Source of the DNA: Endozoicomonas sp965196975
GTDB lineage: Bacteria > Pseudomonadota > Gammaproteobacteria > Pseudomonadales > Endozoicomonadaceae
NCBI RefSeq assembly: GCF_965196975.1
Contig: NZ_OZ239981.1
Coordinates: 2,728,001-2,792,000, forward strand
Direction: 5' to 3'
Length of the DNA stretch: 64,000 nucleotides
Shown: positions 16,418 through 25,141 of the stretch, piece by piece
Numbering within the stretch: the first letter of the stretch is position 1
Layout of the letters: each line of letters opens with the position of its first letter
Notes under the pieces: model-generated
What the model was told of the DNA's origin: nothing
Databases searched by the model: none
Seen by the model: the letters and a program-made list of their open reading frames with translations, nothing else
Translations under genes and position numbers: made by a program

Positions 16418-17304
16418 TACCTCCATTAAGTCATTTAATCCAGAGGCTTAAAACAGCTTTTCATACAAAAGATGAGGCTGATTGACTATTCTAAACTGGC
16501 CAGCGTTTTCAGCTATCGAGATTGAGAGTTCCCATATTTACATGTAACCAATGCTCTCAAATCGAAATTATGCTGCTCTCGGCTGCTTGCCTCAGGTGTA
16601 AATGGTATACCACAGTTCTGGCGTATCGTCTTAACAAACATTAGACCAGACCCTGCCCGAGGCGCGGGACATCATATCATTCATCGATCAGGAATGCTTT
16701 GTTAACCGGCTGCCGATCGGTGCTAAGACCTTTGATGGTCATTATGGTTCCAATCTCTGCCAATTCGTTGCTGTTCCTGAATTACAGCTTCAGTTTATTG
16801 ACTTACATATCAACTGGGTCAATAGATCGGGTAAAAGCAGTGTAAAGCACTGCGTTATTCCATTTTGAACAGTAAAAAATTCGCCAACTTCGGTTTTCCA
16901 CATGGCTATAGATAGATAAAACCCATACTATCCGTCACAACCCATAACCCTGTATGCTGTCCGATGCTTTGCACGGAGCTTTTCCTTATAGAAAGTCAAA
17001 GACAAATGCTCTGCTCCCCAGAGTAATACAGGGTATATACGCAACAAGTACCACTCAGACTTTCCCACTCAATTAAGTGCGTGGCGTTTGAGGAGAGATA
17101 GACAAAGGACCGCCTTCAGGCAATACGGTCAAGTGTATCTGCCCCAAACGTCGAGCTAAAAGGGTTTGCGCGAACGGTATAAACAGGCTGCCTCTGATAG
17201 CGGTATTGGCAGCCATCAGAATAGAGATGTGCTTAAACTGATGTCAGGCACGTCACATTGCTTTTGTGGGTCCTGCAAGAATCCGACCCCTTACGGAGCT
17301 TTCA
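16418..17304. other. Long intergenic region between cpxR and the RND operon
   Basis: Nearly 900 bases between two divergent operons carry no credible protein gene on either strand. It contains a CpxR-like box (16831-16846) and a GGAG ribosome site for the adaptor gene at its right end. No tRNA or recognised RNA family is seen. A long leader, a small RNA or decayed sequence are all possible. Confidence 0.5.
16831..16846. promoter_or_regulatory. CpxR-box-like direct repeat
   Basis: GTAAAAGCAGTGTAAA contains two GTAAA units separated by six bases. The known CpxR site is a pair of GTAAA units spaced about 5 bases. It lies between cpxR (minus) and the RND adaptor gene (plus) and so could serve autoregulation or induction of the pump. 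A single short match in AT-rich sequence may be chance. Confidence 0.4.
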
Positions 17305-18540
17305 ATGATCGCTAAAATCACTGATCTTAAACTCGGAAAATGGCTTCCGATTGGCGCTTTAGCCACCTCAATTTTCCTTCTGGCCGGTTGCTCAGATGAC
17401 AAGCCACAGCACCAGATGCCCCCACCTGCAGTTTCCGTTTTCAGTGTTATCGATCAAGAAGTGGGGGATTATTATGAATACGTTGGTCGCTCAGAAGCCA
17501 TCAATGAAGTTGATATCCGTGCCCGTGTAGAAGGCTTTCTCGTCAACAGAAACTTTACCGAAGGTGGTATGGTTGAAGAGGGACAGCTGCTTTACGAGAT
17601 TGATAGAGCTCCATTTGAAGCAGCCCTCAAAGGTGCCGAGGCACAGCTGGCAAGCAGCAAAGCATCTCTCGTTAATGCCCAGAAAAATCTTGAGCGCAGC
17701 CGGGACCTGGTAAAACGGGGCGCTATCAGTCAAGCTGACTACGATAATCAAACCAGTTCAGAAGCCCAGGCTGTCGCCGCTGTTGAAGCAGCAAAAGCCA
17801 ACCTGGAAACGGCTCAACTGAATCTTGGTTACACCCAGATTTCAGCACCATTCAAGGGTGAAATCGGTAAATCAACCTACAGCGTTGGCAACCTGGTTGG
17901 CCCCTCCAGCCAGCCTCTGGCTACCCTGACCAGCATGGATCCTATCTATGTCACTTTTCAGGTAGATGAACGGCAGCTGATCAGTCATCTGGCAGAGCAC
18001 CCGGGCGCCAGAACGACACAAAAGACCAGCATTGATGAAGCCCCGGTAGAAGAAAAAGGCATGTTCAAGCTTTCTCTCAGGCTTCCAAATGGTACTGAAT
18101 ACGACCAGCCAGGCACCTTCACTTTTGCTGATACCCAGGTAGATGAGACCATGGGCACCCTGACACTCCGAGCTACCTTTCCGAATCCTCAGGGTATTAT
18201 CCTGCCGGGTCTGTACGTCACGCTGCAGGCCGAAAGCAATAAAAAAACGCTGATGCCTCTAATTCCTCAGGCCTCGGTTCAACAGGATCAATCCGGTTAT
18301 TTTGTTCTGGTTGTGACTCCGGAAAATATCGTTGAAACCCGGCAAGTGGAAGTTGGTCGTCGTATCAATGCCATGTGGGTCGTCAAATCAGGACTCAAGC
18401 GAGGTGAGCACATTATCGTTCAAGGCCTTCAGAAAGTGCGCCCGGGCGGCAAAGTGTCCCCGACCCTGGTTACCGTAAATCCGACCACCGGTACTATTTC
18501 ATCACCAGCTTCCGCCAAACCACAGGAGCAGGGTCTCTGA
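17305..18540 (+). CDS. RND efflux periplasmic adaptor (AcrA/MexA type)
   Basis: A membrane-fusion lipoprotein of 411 residues that links an RND permease to an outer-membrane channel. The signal ends in FLLAGC, followed by Ser-Asp. It then shows the barrel-sandwich halves (DIRARVEGFLVNRNFTEGGMVEEGQLLYEID and LGYTQISAPFKGEIG), an alpha-hairpin with coiled-coil heptads between them (about residues 105-175), and a beta barrel plus membrane-proximal domain ending in KVRPGGKV. ATG at 17305 is chosen because GGAG lies 7 bases upstream. The permease gene follows after one base. No outer-membrane factor gene is present, so a shared TolC-type protein is presumably used. Confidence 0.92.
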   Translation: MIAKITDLKLGKWLPIGALATSIFLLAGCSDDKPQHQMPPPAVSVFSVIDQEVGDYYEYVGRSEAINEVDIRARVEGFLVNRNFTEGGMVEEGQLLYEIDRAPFEAALKGAEAQLASSKASLVNAQKNLERSRDLVKRGAISQADYDNQTSSEAQAVAAVEAAKANLETAQLNLGYTQISAPFKGEIGKSTYSVGNLVGPSSQPLATLTSMDPIYVTFQVDERQLISHLAEHPGARTTQKTSIDEAPVEEKGMFKLSLRLPNGTEYDQPGTFTFADTQVDETMGTLTLRATFPNPQGIILPGLYVTLQAESNKKTLMPLIPQASVQQDQSGYFVLVVTPENIVETRQVEVGRRINAMWVVKSGLKRGEHIIVQGLQKVRPGGKVSPTLVTVNPTTGTISSPASAKPQEQGL

Positions 18541-18541
18541 G

Positions 18542-21500
18542 ATGATAAGCCAGTTTTTTATTAACCGGCCCAAATTCGCATTCGTTATCTCGATTGTGAT
18601 CACACTGGTCGGTCTGATCTCGCTGACAACGCTGCCAGTGAGTATGTTCCCGGAAATCACTCCTCCCCAGGTAACCATCAGTGCCACTTACCCAGGCGCA
18701 GATTCTGAAACCCTGGAGTCAGCGGTTATGCGCCCCATTGAAGAGCAGGTAAATGGGGTTGAAGGGATGATTTATATGGACTCTACCGCCTATAACAACG
18801 GCAGTGTGTCCATCACAGTAACCTTTGAATCAGGCACAGACCAAGACATTGCGATGGTCAATGTGCAGAACCGCGTAGCCGCTGCCGAGCCAAGTTTGCC
18901 TGAACAGGTTCGCCGACTGGGCATCAATGTACGAAAGCAATCGTCCAACATGCTGCTCGGGGTAAACCTGGTTTCCGAATCAGGCAAGTTTGATCAAGTT
19001 TACCTGAGCAACTATGCCAGTAACTACCTGTTAGACCCAATGACCCGTATCAAGGGTGTAGCGCAGGCTCAGGTTATGGGTGCAATGACCTACAGTATGC
19101 GCGTTTGGCTGAACCCCAGCCGAATGGCTGCACTGGGTGTCACCACATCCGATGTCAGTAATGCCATTAATGAACAGAACGCCATTGTTGCCGCTGGACA
19201 ACTTGGCCAGGCTCCCAACCAACCTGATCAACAATTTACCTACACAATTCGTACCCAGGGACAGCTTGACTCGCCTGAAGCGTTTGGGAATATCATTATC
19301 CGGGCCAACCCGGATGGCTCTTTTGTCCGAATTAAAGACGTAGCAAAAGTAGAACTAGGTTCCCAGAACTATGAGGGTGATGCCCGCCTGAACAAAAAAC
19401 CTACGGCATTCCTGGTTATTTACCAGCAACCCGACGCCAATGCCATGGACGTGGCCAAAGGTGTAAAAGCCCAGATGGAAGAACTGAAGAAGAACTTCCC
19501 CCAGGGCATGGACTATACCATCAAGTTTGACACCACAGAGTTTATTTCCGAGTCCATCAATGAGGTAGTCAAAACACTTTTTGAAGCGGTACTTCTGGTA
19601 ATCCTGGTTGTATTTCTCTTCCTACAGAACTGGCGCGCAACCCTGATTCCTGCCATCGCTATTCCGGTGTCATTGATTGGTACCTTCGCGGTTATGCAGG
19701 CAATAGGGTTCTCCATCAATACCATCAGCCTTTTTGGTCTGGTATTGGCTATCGGTGTTGTGGTGGATGACGCCATCGTCGTTATTGAGAACGTAGAACG
19801 ACTGATTACAAAAGAAGGCATGGCGCCAAAAGACGCGACCAGTCAGGCAATGAAAGAGGTATCCGGCCCCATTGTTGCCACCACGCTGGTACTGCTGGCC
19901 GTTTTTGTTCCCGTGGCATTTATGCCTGGCATTACCGGCGGCCTTTATACCCAGTTTGCCGTGACCATTTCGGTAGCCGTACTGATCTCATCGGTAAACG
20001 CGTTAACCTTAAGCCCGGCACTGTGCTCTGTATTACTGAAGAAAGGAAGTCTCGACCAGATTGTCTGGCTCAAACCGGTAGACACTTTTATCCACAAATT
20101 GACCGGCGGTTACCAAAGCTGGGTCAAAATTTTACTGCGCCGCTCTATTTTGGGCGTTGGCCTTCTGGCTGTCATGCTGGCCAGTACTGGCTTTATGTTT
20201 ACTTCGACACCTGGTGGCTTCGTCCCCAATGAAGACCAGGGATTCTTTGCGATCAACATTCAGCTGCCTGATGCGGCTTCATTAAATCGCACTCAGGAGC
20301 TGATGGGAGAAATCACAGACCAGATTCGCTCTGAAAAGGGTGTGGACAGCGTCATCACGATTTCCGGCTTTAGTATTTTCAGTGGTTCCAGCAGCAACGC
20401 GGCTCTGGCTATTGTTGTGCTGGACGATTGGTCAGAGAGAAAGAGTCCCGAGCTGCACCAGGACGCTATTCTACAGAGAACCCAGGCTAAATTATGGTCA
20501 CTGCAGGAAGCACAGATCATGGCGTTTGCATTCCCGCCAATTCCGGGGCTTGGTTCATCCGGCGGCTTTGACTTCCGACTTCAAGATACCATGGGGCGCT
20601 CCCCCCAGGAGCTAAGCCAGGTTATGAATGGTCTGATTTACCAGGCCAACCAGCAGCCGGAACTCTCCCGGGTATTTTCAACCTGGCAGGCTAATGTGCC
20701 GCAATACCTGCTTGAAGTGGATCGTCAGAAAGCCAAAGCTCAGGATGTCTCGTTATCTGAGATTTTCATGACGCTGCAAACCCAGCTGGGCTCGCTGTAT
20801 GTGAATAATTTCACACTGTTTGGCCAGAACTATCAGGTCAACTTGCAGGCTGAGAGCGCTGACCGGGCAGGCCCAGCTGATCTAAGCAAGTTCTACGTAC
20901 GTAACAGCCAGGGACAAATGGTGCCATTAACGACTGTTGCTACATTGAAGCCGGTACTCGGTCCCAGCAGCATTGGCCACTACAACCTCTATCAATCTGC
21001 CAACATCAGTGGCCAGGCTGCCCTGGGTTACAGCTCCGGTGACGCTATAGCAGCAATGGCTCGACTGGCGGACAACCTTCCTCAAGGGTATACATACTCC
21101 TGGTCAGGACAGTCTTTACAGGAGATCGAAGCAGGAAATCTTGCTCCAATCCTGTTTGCCCTATGCTTCCTATTTGCCTATCTTTTCCTGGTCGCCCAGT
21201 ACGAAAGCTGGACAATGCCACTGGCTATTATCAGTGCAGTACCTATTGCTACCTTTGGAGCTTTTGTTGGTATCAATGTCATGCGTCAGTGGAATCCAGT
21301 GCTTGCCAATGACATCTATGCACAGATCGGGATGGTTCTTTTGATTGGTATTGCTGCGAAAACGGCGATTCTGATCGTGGAATTTGCCATGGTTCAACGC
21401 CGCGAAGGTAACAGTATTTTCGACTCAGCCATCAATGCCGCCGGCCTGCGTTTCCGTGCGGTACTGATGACCGCCCTGTCCTTTATTCTCGGGGTAATGC

Positions 21501-21670
21501 CTCTGGTTCTGGCCAGCGGTGCTGGTGCAGCCAGCCGACAGATTATCGGTGTCACCGTAAGCTCCGGTATGTTGGCGGCTACCATCTTTGGTACCCTGCT
21601 GATCCCAGTGTTCTATCTGTTGCTGCAAAAGCTGCGCGAACACTTTGATCCAGATAAAGCCAACAGCTAA
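18542..21670 (+). CDS. RND multidrug efflux permease (AcrB/MexB type)
   Basis: A proton-driven inner-membrane transporter of the HAE-1 family, 1042 residues, the usual length. It has the duplicated layout of 12 membrane segments with two large periplasmic loops. The proton-relay residues are present: Asp409-Asp410 in GVVVDDAIVVIENVER (segment 4) and Lys940 in IGIAAKTAILIVEF (segment 10). The N-terminus MISQFFINRPKFAFVISI is typical. The gene starts one base after the adaptor stop (TGAGATG) and ends before a strong terminator, giving a two-gene operon. A divergent CpxRA system and a CpxR-like box suggest envelope-stress control; substrates cannot be predicted. Confidence 0.95.
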   Translation: MISQFFINRPKFAFVISIVITLVGLISLTTLPVSMFPEITPPQVTISATYPGADSETLESAVMRPIEEQVNGVEGMIYMDSTAYNNGSVSITVTFESGTDQDIAMVNVQNRVAAAEPSLPEQVRRLGINVRKQSSNMLLGVNLVSESGKFDQVYLSNYASNYLLDPMTRIKGVAQAQVMGAMTYSMRVWLNPSRMAALGVTTSDVSNAINEQNAIVAAGQLGQAPNQPDQQFTYTIRTQGQLDSPEAFGNIIIRANPDGSFVRIKDVAKVELGSQNYEGDARLNKKPTAFLVIYQQPDANAMDVAKGVKAQMEELKKNFPQGMDYTIKFDTTEFISESINEVVKTLFEAVLLVILVVFLFLQNWRATLIPAIAIPVSLIGTFAVMQAIGFSINTISLFGLVLAIGVVVDDAIVVIENVERLITKEGMAPKDATSQAMKEVSGPIVATTLVLLAVFVPVAFMPGITGGLYTQFAVTISVAVLISSVNALTLSPALCSVLLKKGSLDQIVWLKPVDTFIHKLTGGYQSWVKILLRRSILGVGLLAVMLASTGFMFTSTPGGFVPNEDQGFFAINIQLPDAASLNRTQELMGEITDQIRSEKGVDSVITISGFSIFSGSSSNAALAIVVLDDWSERKSPELHQDAILQRTQAKLWSLQEAQIMAFAFPPIPGLGSSGGFDFRLQDTMGRSPQELSQVMNGLIYQANQQPELSRVFSTWQANVPQYLLEVDRQKAKAQDVSLSEIFMTLQTQLGSLYVNNFTLFGQNYQVNLQAESADRAGPADLSKFYVRNSQGQMVPLTTVATLKPVLGPSSIGHYNLYQSANISGQAALGYSSGDAIAAMARLADNLPQGYTYSWSGQSLQEIEAGNLAPILFALCFLFAYLFLVAQYESWTMPLAIISAVPIATFGAFVGINVMRQWNPVLANDIYAQIGMVLLIGIAAKTAILIVEFAMVQRREGNSIFDSAINAAGLRFRAVLMTALSFILGVMPLVLASGAGAASRQIIGVTVSSGMLAATIFGTLLIPVFYLLLQKLREHFDPDKANS

Positions 21671-21681
21671 CTCCATCATCT

Positions 21682-21709
21682 AAAGGCCTCCCTGACGGAG
21701 GCCTTTTTT
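21682..21709 (+). terminator. Intrinsic terminator of the RND operon
   Basis: AAAGGCCTCC and GGAGGCCTTT form a stem around a short loop (CTGAC region), followed directly by a T-run at 21704-21709. It lies 12 bases past the permease stop codon and is a textbook rho-independent terminator. Confidence 0.9.
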
Positions 21710-21790
21710 ATTGCCTGCCACAAACCACCTATCCCAAAGCCCTATCAAGGCATACAATAAATCACATAATAAAGTTTATGGAGTTCAACG

Positions 21791-23284
21791 ATGACCACTG
21801 CTTATGAGAACCTGGTTGACCGATTCCAGCAGATGTATCACCTTCAGCATCTGGGAGCCATCGCTGGCTGGGATCAGGCCGCCATGATGCCTGCCGGAGG
21901 AAATCAGGCCCGTGGCGCGGCTCTGGCCGAATTGAACACCCTTCTGCATAATTTGCTGACTGCACCTGAAGTAGAGTCCTGGCTACAGGAAGCACAGACC
22001 CAGGAAACCAACCCAGACTCCATCCGGTCCATCAAAGAGATGGCTGTTGAGTGGCAACATGCCAGTGCCATTCCTGACGATCTGGTGAAAGCCAAAACTA
22101 TTGCATCCACCCACTGTGAACATGCCTGGCGCAGTCAGCGCCCTGAGAATGACTGGAAAGGCTTTTCCAAAAACCTGAAAGAGGTCGTCAACCTCTCACG
22201 TCAGGAAGCGACCATTCGGGCGGAAAAAAGCAATGTCTCCCCTTACAATGCCCTTCTGGAACTATATGAACCGGGTGTCAGCACTCAGGAACTCGACCAG
22301 CTGTTTGGTGATCTGAAAACCTGGTTGCCGGGCTATATTCAAGATGCTCAGGACCACCAGTCTTCAGTGAACATCCTTCAACCTGAAGGCCCCTTCCCGA
22401 TCGAAAAACAAAAGGCGCTGGGGCTGGAAGTGATGAAGCTGCTTGGCTTTGATTTTGACCATGGCCGACTGGACGTCAGTACTCACCCATTCTGCGGCGG
22501 TGTCAGTGAAGATGTCCGATTGACCACCCGTTATAAAGAAGGTAATTTCGTTGAAGCACTGATGGGCATCGTCCATGAAACGGGCCATGCCCGCTACCAG
22601 CAAAACCTGCCAGAACAGAATCGAGAACTTCCCATTGCTCTATATCGCTCTATGGGAATCCATGAAGGGCAGAGCCTGTTCTTTGAAATGCAGCTGGGGC
22701 GCAGCCCAGCATTCCTGTCACTGATACAGCCCCTGATCGTTGAACACCTTTGCGATGGCAAACAACAGCCATACATGGATCTGGATAATCTTGAAAAGAT
22801 CTATACTCAGGTTCGCCCCGGCTTTATCCGGGTTGATGCTGACGAAATCACATACCCTGCTCATATCATTCTCCGCTATGAAATCGAGCACGACCTGATA
22901 GAAGGTAAGATTGAGGTAGGCGACATTCCTGAGCTCTGGCAGCAAAAGATGAAAGAATACCTGGGACTGGATGTAGCGGGTGATCATAAAAATGGCTGCA
23001 TGCAGGACATTCATTGGCCCATGGGATCTTTTGGTTATTTCCCAAGCTACACTCTCGGCGCCATGGTGGCTGCACAGCTGTTTGCTGCCCAGAAAAAAAC
23101 AATGCCCGATATCGAAGCCCAGATTCAAAATGGCAATCTCTCACCCATTTTTGACTGGCTGAAAACCAACATCTGGTCACAGGGAAGACAGTATTCCACG
23201 GCAGAACTGATGACCAGGGCAACTGGAGAACCATTAACGGCCAGTTATTTCAAACAACACTTGAAAGAAAGATATCTCGGCTGA
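21791..23284 (+). CDS. Thermostable carboxypeptidase Taq-like (M32 metallopeptidase)
   Basis: A cytoplasmic zinc carboxypeptidase of 497 residues that removes C-terminal amino acids. The metal site is HETGH near residue 262, preceded by GIV; the third ligand is expected in GIHEGQSLFFE about 28 residues on, which is present. Other M32 blocks are PFCGGVSEDVRLTTRY, the RVDADEITYPAHIILRYEIE region and MGSFGYFPSYTLG. The length matches the family. It stands alone, 120 bases after the RND operon and 97 before the next gene, with no obvious partner. Confidence 0.93.
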   Translation: MTTAYENLVDRFQQMYHLQHLGAIAGWDQAAMMPAGGNQARGAALAELNTLLHNLLTAPEVESWLQEAQTQETNPDSIRSIKEMAVEWQHASAIPDDLVKAKTIASTHCEHAWRSQRPENDWKGFSKNLKEVVNLSRQEATIRAEKSNVSPYNALLELYEPGVSTQELDQLFGDLKTWLPGYIQDAQDHQSSVNILQPEGPFPIEKQKALGLEVMKLLGFDFDHGRLDVSTHPFCGGVSEDVRLTTRYKEGNFVEALMGIVHETGHARYQQNLPEQNRELPIALYRSMGIHEGQSLFFEMQLGRSPAFLSLIQPLIVEHLCDGKQQPYMDLDNLEKIYTQVRPGFIRVDADEITYPAHIILRYEIEHDLIEGKIEVGDIPELWQQKMKEYLGLDVAGDHKNGCMQDIHWPMGSFGYFPSYTLGAMVAAQLFAAQKKTMPDIEAQIQNGNLSPIFDWLKTNIWSQGRQYSTAELMTRATGEPLTASYFKQHLKERYLG

Positions 23285-23381
23285 ATAAATAGCGTTTTTA
23301 TCAATAGCACGCTCAAGTTAACTATGATGAAATCTACTGTTCTGGCAGTAGATTTTATAAATTATCATCGAGGTTAACCTG

Positions 23382-24437
23382 ATGCGGGGCATCAAAACGA
23401 CACATGTCCGTCATATATTTCAGGGGCTTGCAGCACTGATTATCATCATGACGGGCATCAAACTGGGCAGCACATTGGTTATTCCACTGCTACTGTCTGC
23501 ACTGCTCGCCTTGCTGGCGAACCCGCTGGTTGATCTTCTGGCTCGATTCAAAGTTCCCCGCATCCTTGGAATCATATTTACGTTAACAGCCTTTGTTATC
23601 TTTGCGCTGTTCTTTCTTGGCAATGTGGCCAGCACCGTTCAAGAATTTACTGCCGCCCTGCCCGGTTATCGCGAGCAACTGACCGAGACATTCAAAAGTG
23701 CACAGATCTATCTCGCCGAAAAAAACATCCATGTTGACCTGAACACATTTACTGACTCCTTTGATCCATCCGCTCTGGTCAGCCTGCTGACCAATATGAT
23801 TGGCAAACTCGGCAGCACCATGAGCTTTGCCCTGCTGATTTTGATCGCCACCATATTCATGCTTCTGGAAGCGCCTCTGTTGCCAGGTAAACTGCGCATT
23901 GCACTGTCATCTCCAGACCACGAATTACAGAGCATGCGCCGGTTTCTTAGATCCTTTAACCGCTATGTCGCTCTGAAAACACTGATCAGTATGTTCACAG
24001 GCATTCTGGTTGGCGTAATGCTCTGGGCAAAAGGGGTCAACTTTTATATTCTCTGGGGACTGGTTGCCTTTTTGTTCAACTTTATACCCAATGTCGGTTC
24101 CATTGTTGCCGCCATTCCCGGCATCCTGCTCACACTTCTCCAGTTTGGCTATGGCGATGCCATGCTGGTAATGGCTGGCTACCTGGCAATCAACGTGTTG
24201 ATCGGCAATATCATTGAGCCTAACGTCATGGGACAGGGGCTGGGACTGTCCCCCCTGGTGGTCTTTCTGTCGTTGATTTTCTGGGGCTGGCTACTGGGCC
24301 CAGTAGGGATGATTCTCTCCGTTCCACTCACCATGTTCATAAAAATCATGATGGAATCTTCAAAGCGCTGGCGAAATGTAGCTATTCTTCTAGGGCCTGA
24401 TGACAGTGCAGAGCAAAGCGTGCAAAAGAACATCTAA
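23382..24437 (+). CDS. AI-2E family transporter (PerM/TqsA-like)
   Basis: A polytopic inner-membrane protein of 351 residues with about eight hydrophobic segments in the usual pattern: two to three at the N-terminus, a soluble stretch (about residues 90-135) and a block of segments at the C-terminus. Conserved features include FNFIPNVGSIVAAIPGILL, IGNIIEPNVMGQGLGLSPLVVFLSLIFWGWLLGPVGMILSVPL. Family members export small molecules or act as Na+/H+ antiporters, so the name does not prove AI-2 transport. It is probably co-transcribed with the NUDIX gene 28 bases downstream. Confidence 0.9.
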   Translation: MRGIKTTHVRHIFQGLAALIIIMTGIKLGSTLVIPLLLSALLALLANPLVDLLARFKVPRILGIIFTLTAFVIFALFFLGNVASTVQEFTAALPGYREQLTETFKSAQIYLAEKNIHVDLNTFTDSFDPSALVSLLTNMIGKLGSTMSFALLILIATIFMLLEAPLLPGKLRIALSSPDHELQSMRRFLRSFNRYVALKTLISMFTGILVGVMLWAKGVNFYILWGLVAFLFNFIPNVGSIVAAIPGILLTLLQFGYGDAMLVMAGYLAINVLIGNIIEPNVMGQGLGLSPLVVFLSLIFWGWLLGPVGMILSVPLTMFIKIMMESSKRWRNVAILLGPDDSAEQSVQKNI

Positions 24438-24465
24438 TGAATACGATGATAAGAGGGAGCCGGTG

Positions 24466-25116
24466 ATGGTTGATAAGCCTGAAGCTGATGAGTTAGATAA
24501 GAATCCATGGACCGACTGGGCAGAAAAGATTCGAGCCATTGCTCAGAACGGACTTACCTTCTCACGGGATGAATTTGACCTTGAGCGATACCATCAATTA
24601 CAGACCATTGCTCATGAAATGACGGCACTTCTATCCGAGGCCCCCATAGAAAAAGTCGACAACTACTTTCTGCCAGATCATGGTTATGCCACCCCAAAGG
24701 TAGATCTTCGCGGGGGTGTATTCCTCGATGATAAAATACTGCTGGTAAAAGAACGGGCTGATGGTGGCTGGGCTTTGCCTGGCGGATGGGGAGATGTTTG
24801 CGAGCCACCCGCCTATGGCGTTGAACGGGAAGTCATGGAAGAGTCAGGATATACCGCTAAAGCTCTAAAACTTGTTGCGCTTCGAGATACCCAGCACCAC
24901 CCTTACTGCCCACGAAGCCCATATCATATTTACAAGCTGATTTTTCTCTGTGAACTGACGGGAGGAGCCCCCAAAGAGAATATTGAAATCTCAGATATCG
25001 GCTTTTTTGATGTTGATGATCTGCCAGACCTCTCCAGGGGAAGAACACTGCCGGAAGATATTCAGTTGTTACGGGAACACAGAAACAAGCCAGAGCTACC
25101 AACCGTATTTGATTAA
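24466..25116 (+). CDS. NUDIX hydrolase with N-terminal NUDIX_N-type domain
   Basis: A 216-residue enzyme that splits a nucleoside diphosphate linked to another moiety. The NUDIX box GGWGDVCEPPAYGVEREVMEESGY fits GX5EX7REUXEEXGU except that its first Glu sits in a slightly altered context. Before it lies a helical domain of about 70 residues (EKIRAIAQNGLTFSRDEFDLERYHQL) found in a subset often annotated as ADP-ribose pyrophosphatase-like. The ATG at 24466 has GGGAG seven bases upstream; a longer frame starting inside the upstream gene lacks a site. The substrate is unknown. Confidence 0.88.
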   Translation: MVDKPEADELDKNPWTDWAEKIRAIAQNGLTFSRDEFDLERYHQLQTIAHEMTALLSEAPIEKVDNYFLPDHGYATPKVDLRGGVFLDDKILLVKERADGGWALPGGWGDVCEPPAYGVEREVMEESGYTAKALKLVALRDTQHHPYCPRSPYHIYKLIFLCELTGGAPKENIEISDIGFFDVDDLPDLSRGRTLPEDIQLLREHRNKPELPTVFD

Positions 25117-25125
25117 TACGGTTGG
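25099..25125. terminator. Hairpin shared by NUDIX and tldD 3' ends
   Basis: CCAACCGTATT and AATACGGTTGG form an 11-bp perfect stem around the NUDIX stop codon, between convergent genes. There is no long T-run on either side; it probably works as a bidirectional terminator. Confidence 0.55.
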
Positions 25126-25141
25126 TCGTTCAGATTACCTA

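Noticed and set aside
21791..25116. A functional operon of the M32 peptidase, AI-2E protein and NUDIX hydrolase
   Set aside because: They share a strand, but the gap before the AI-2E gene is about 97 bases and no shared pathway is apparent. Only the last two, 28 bases apart, look co-transcribed.
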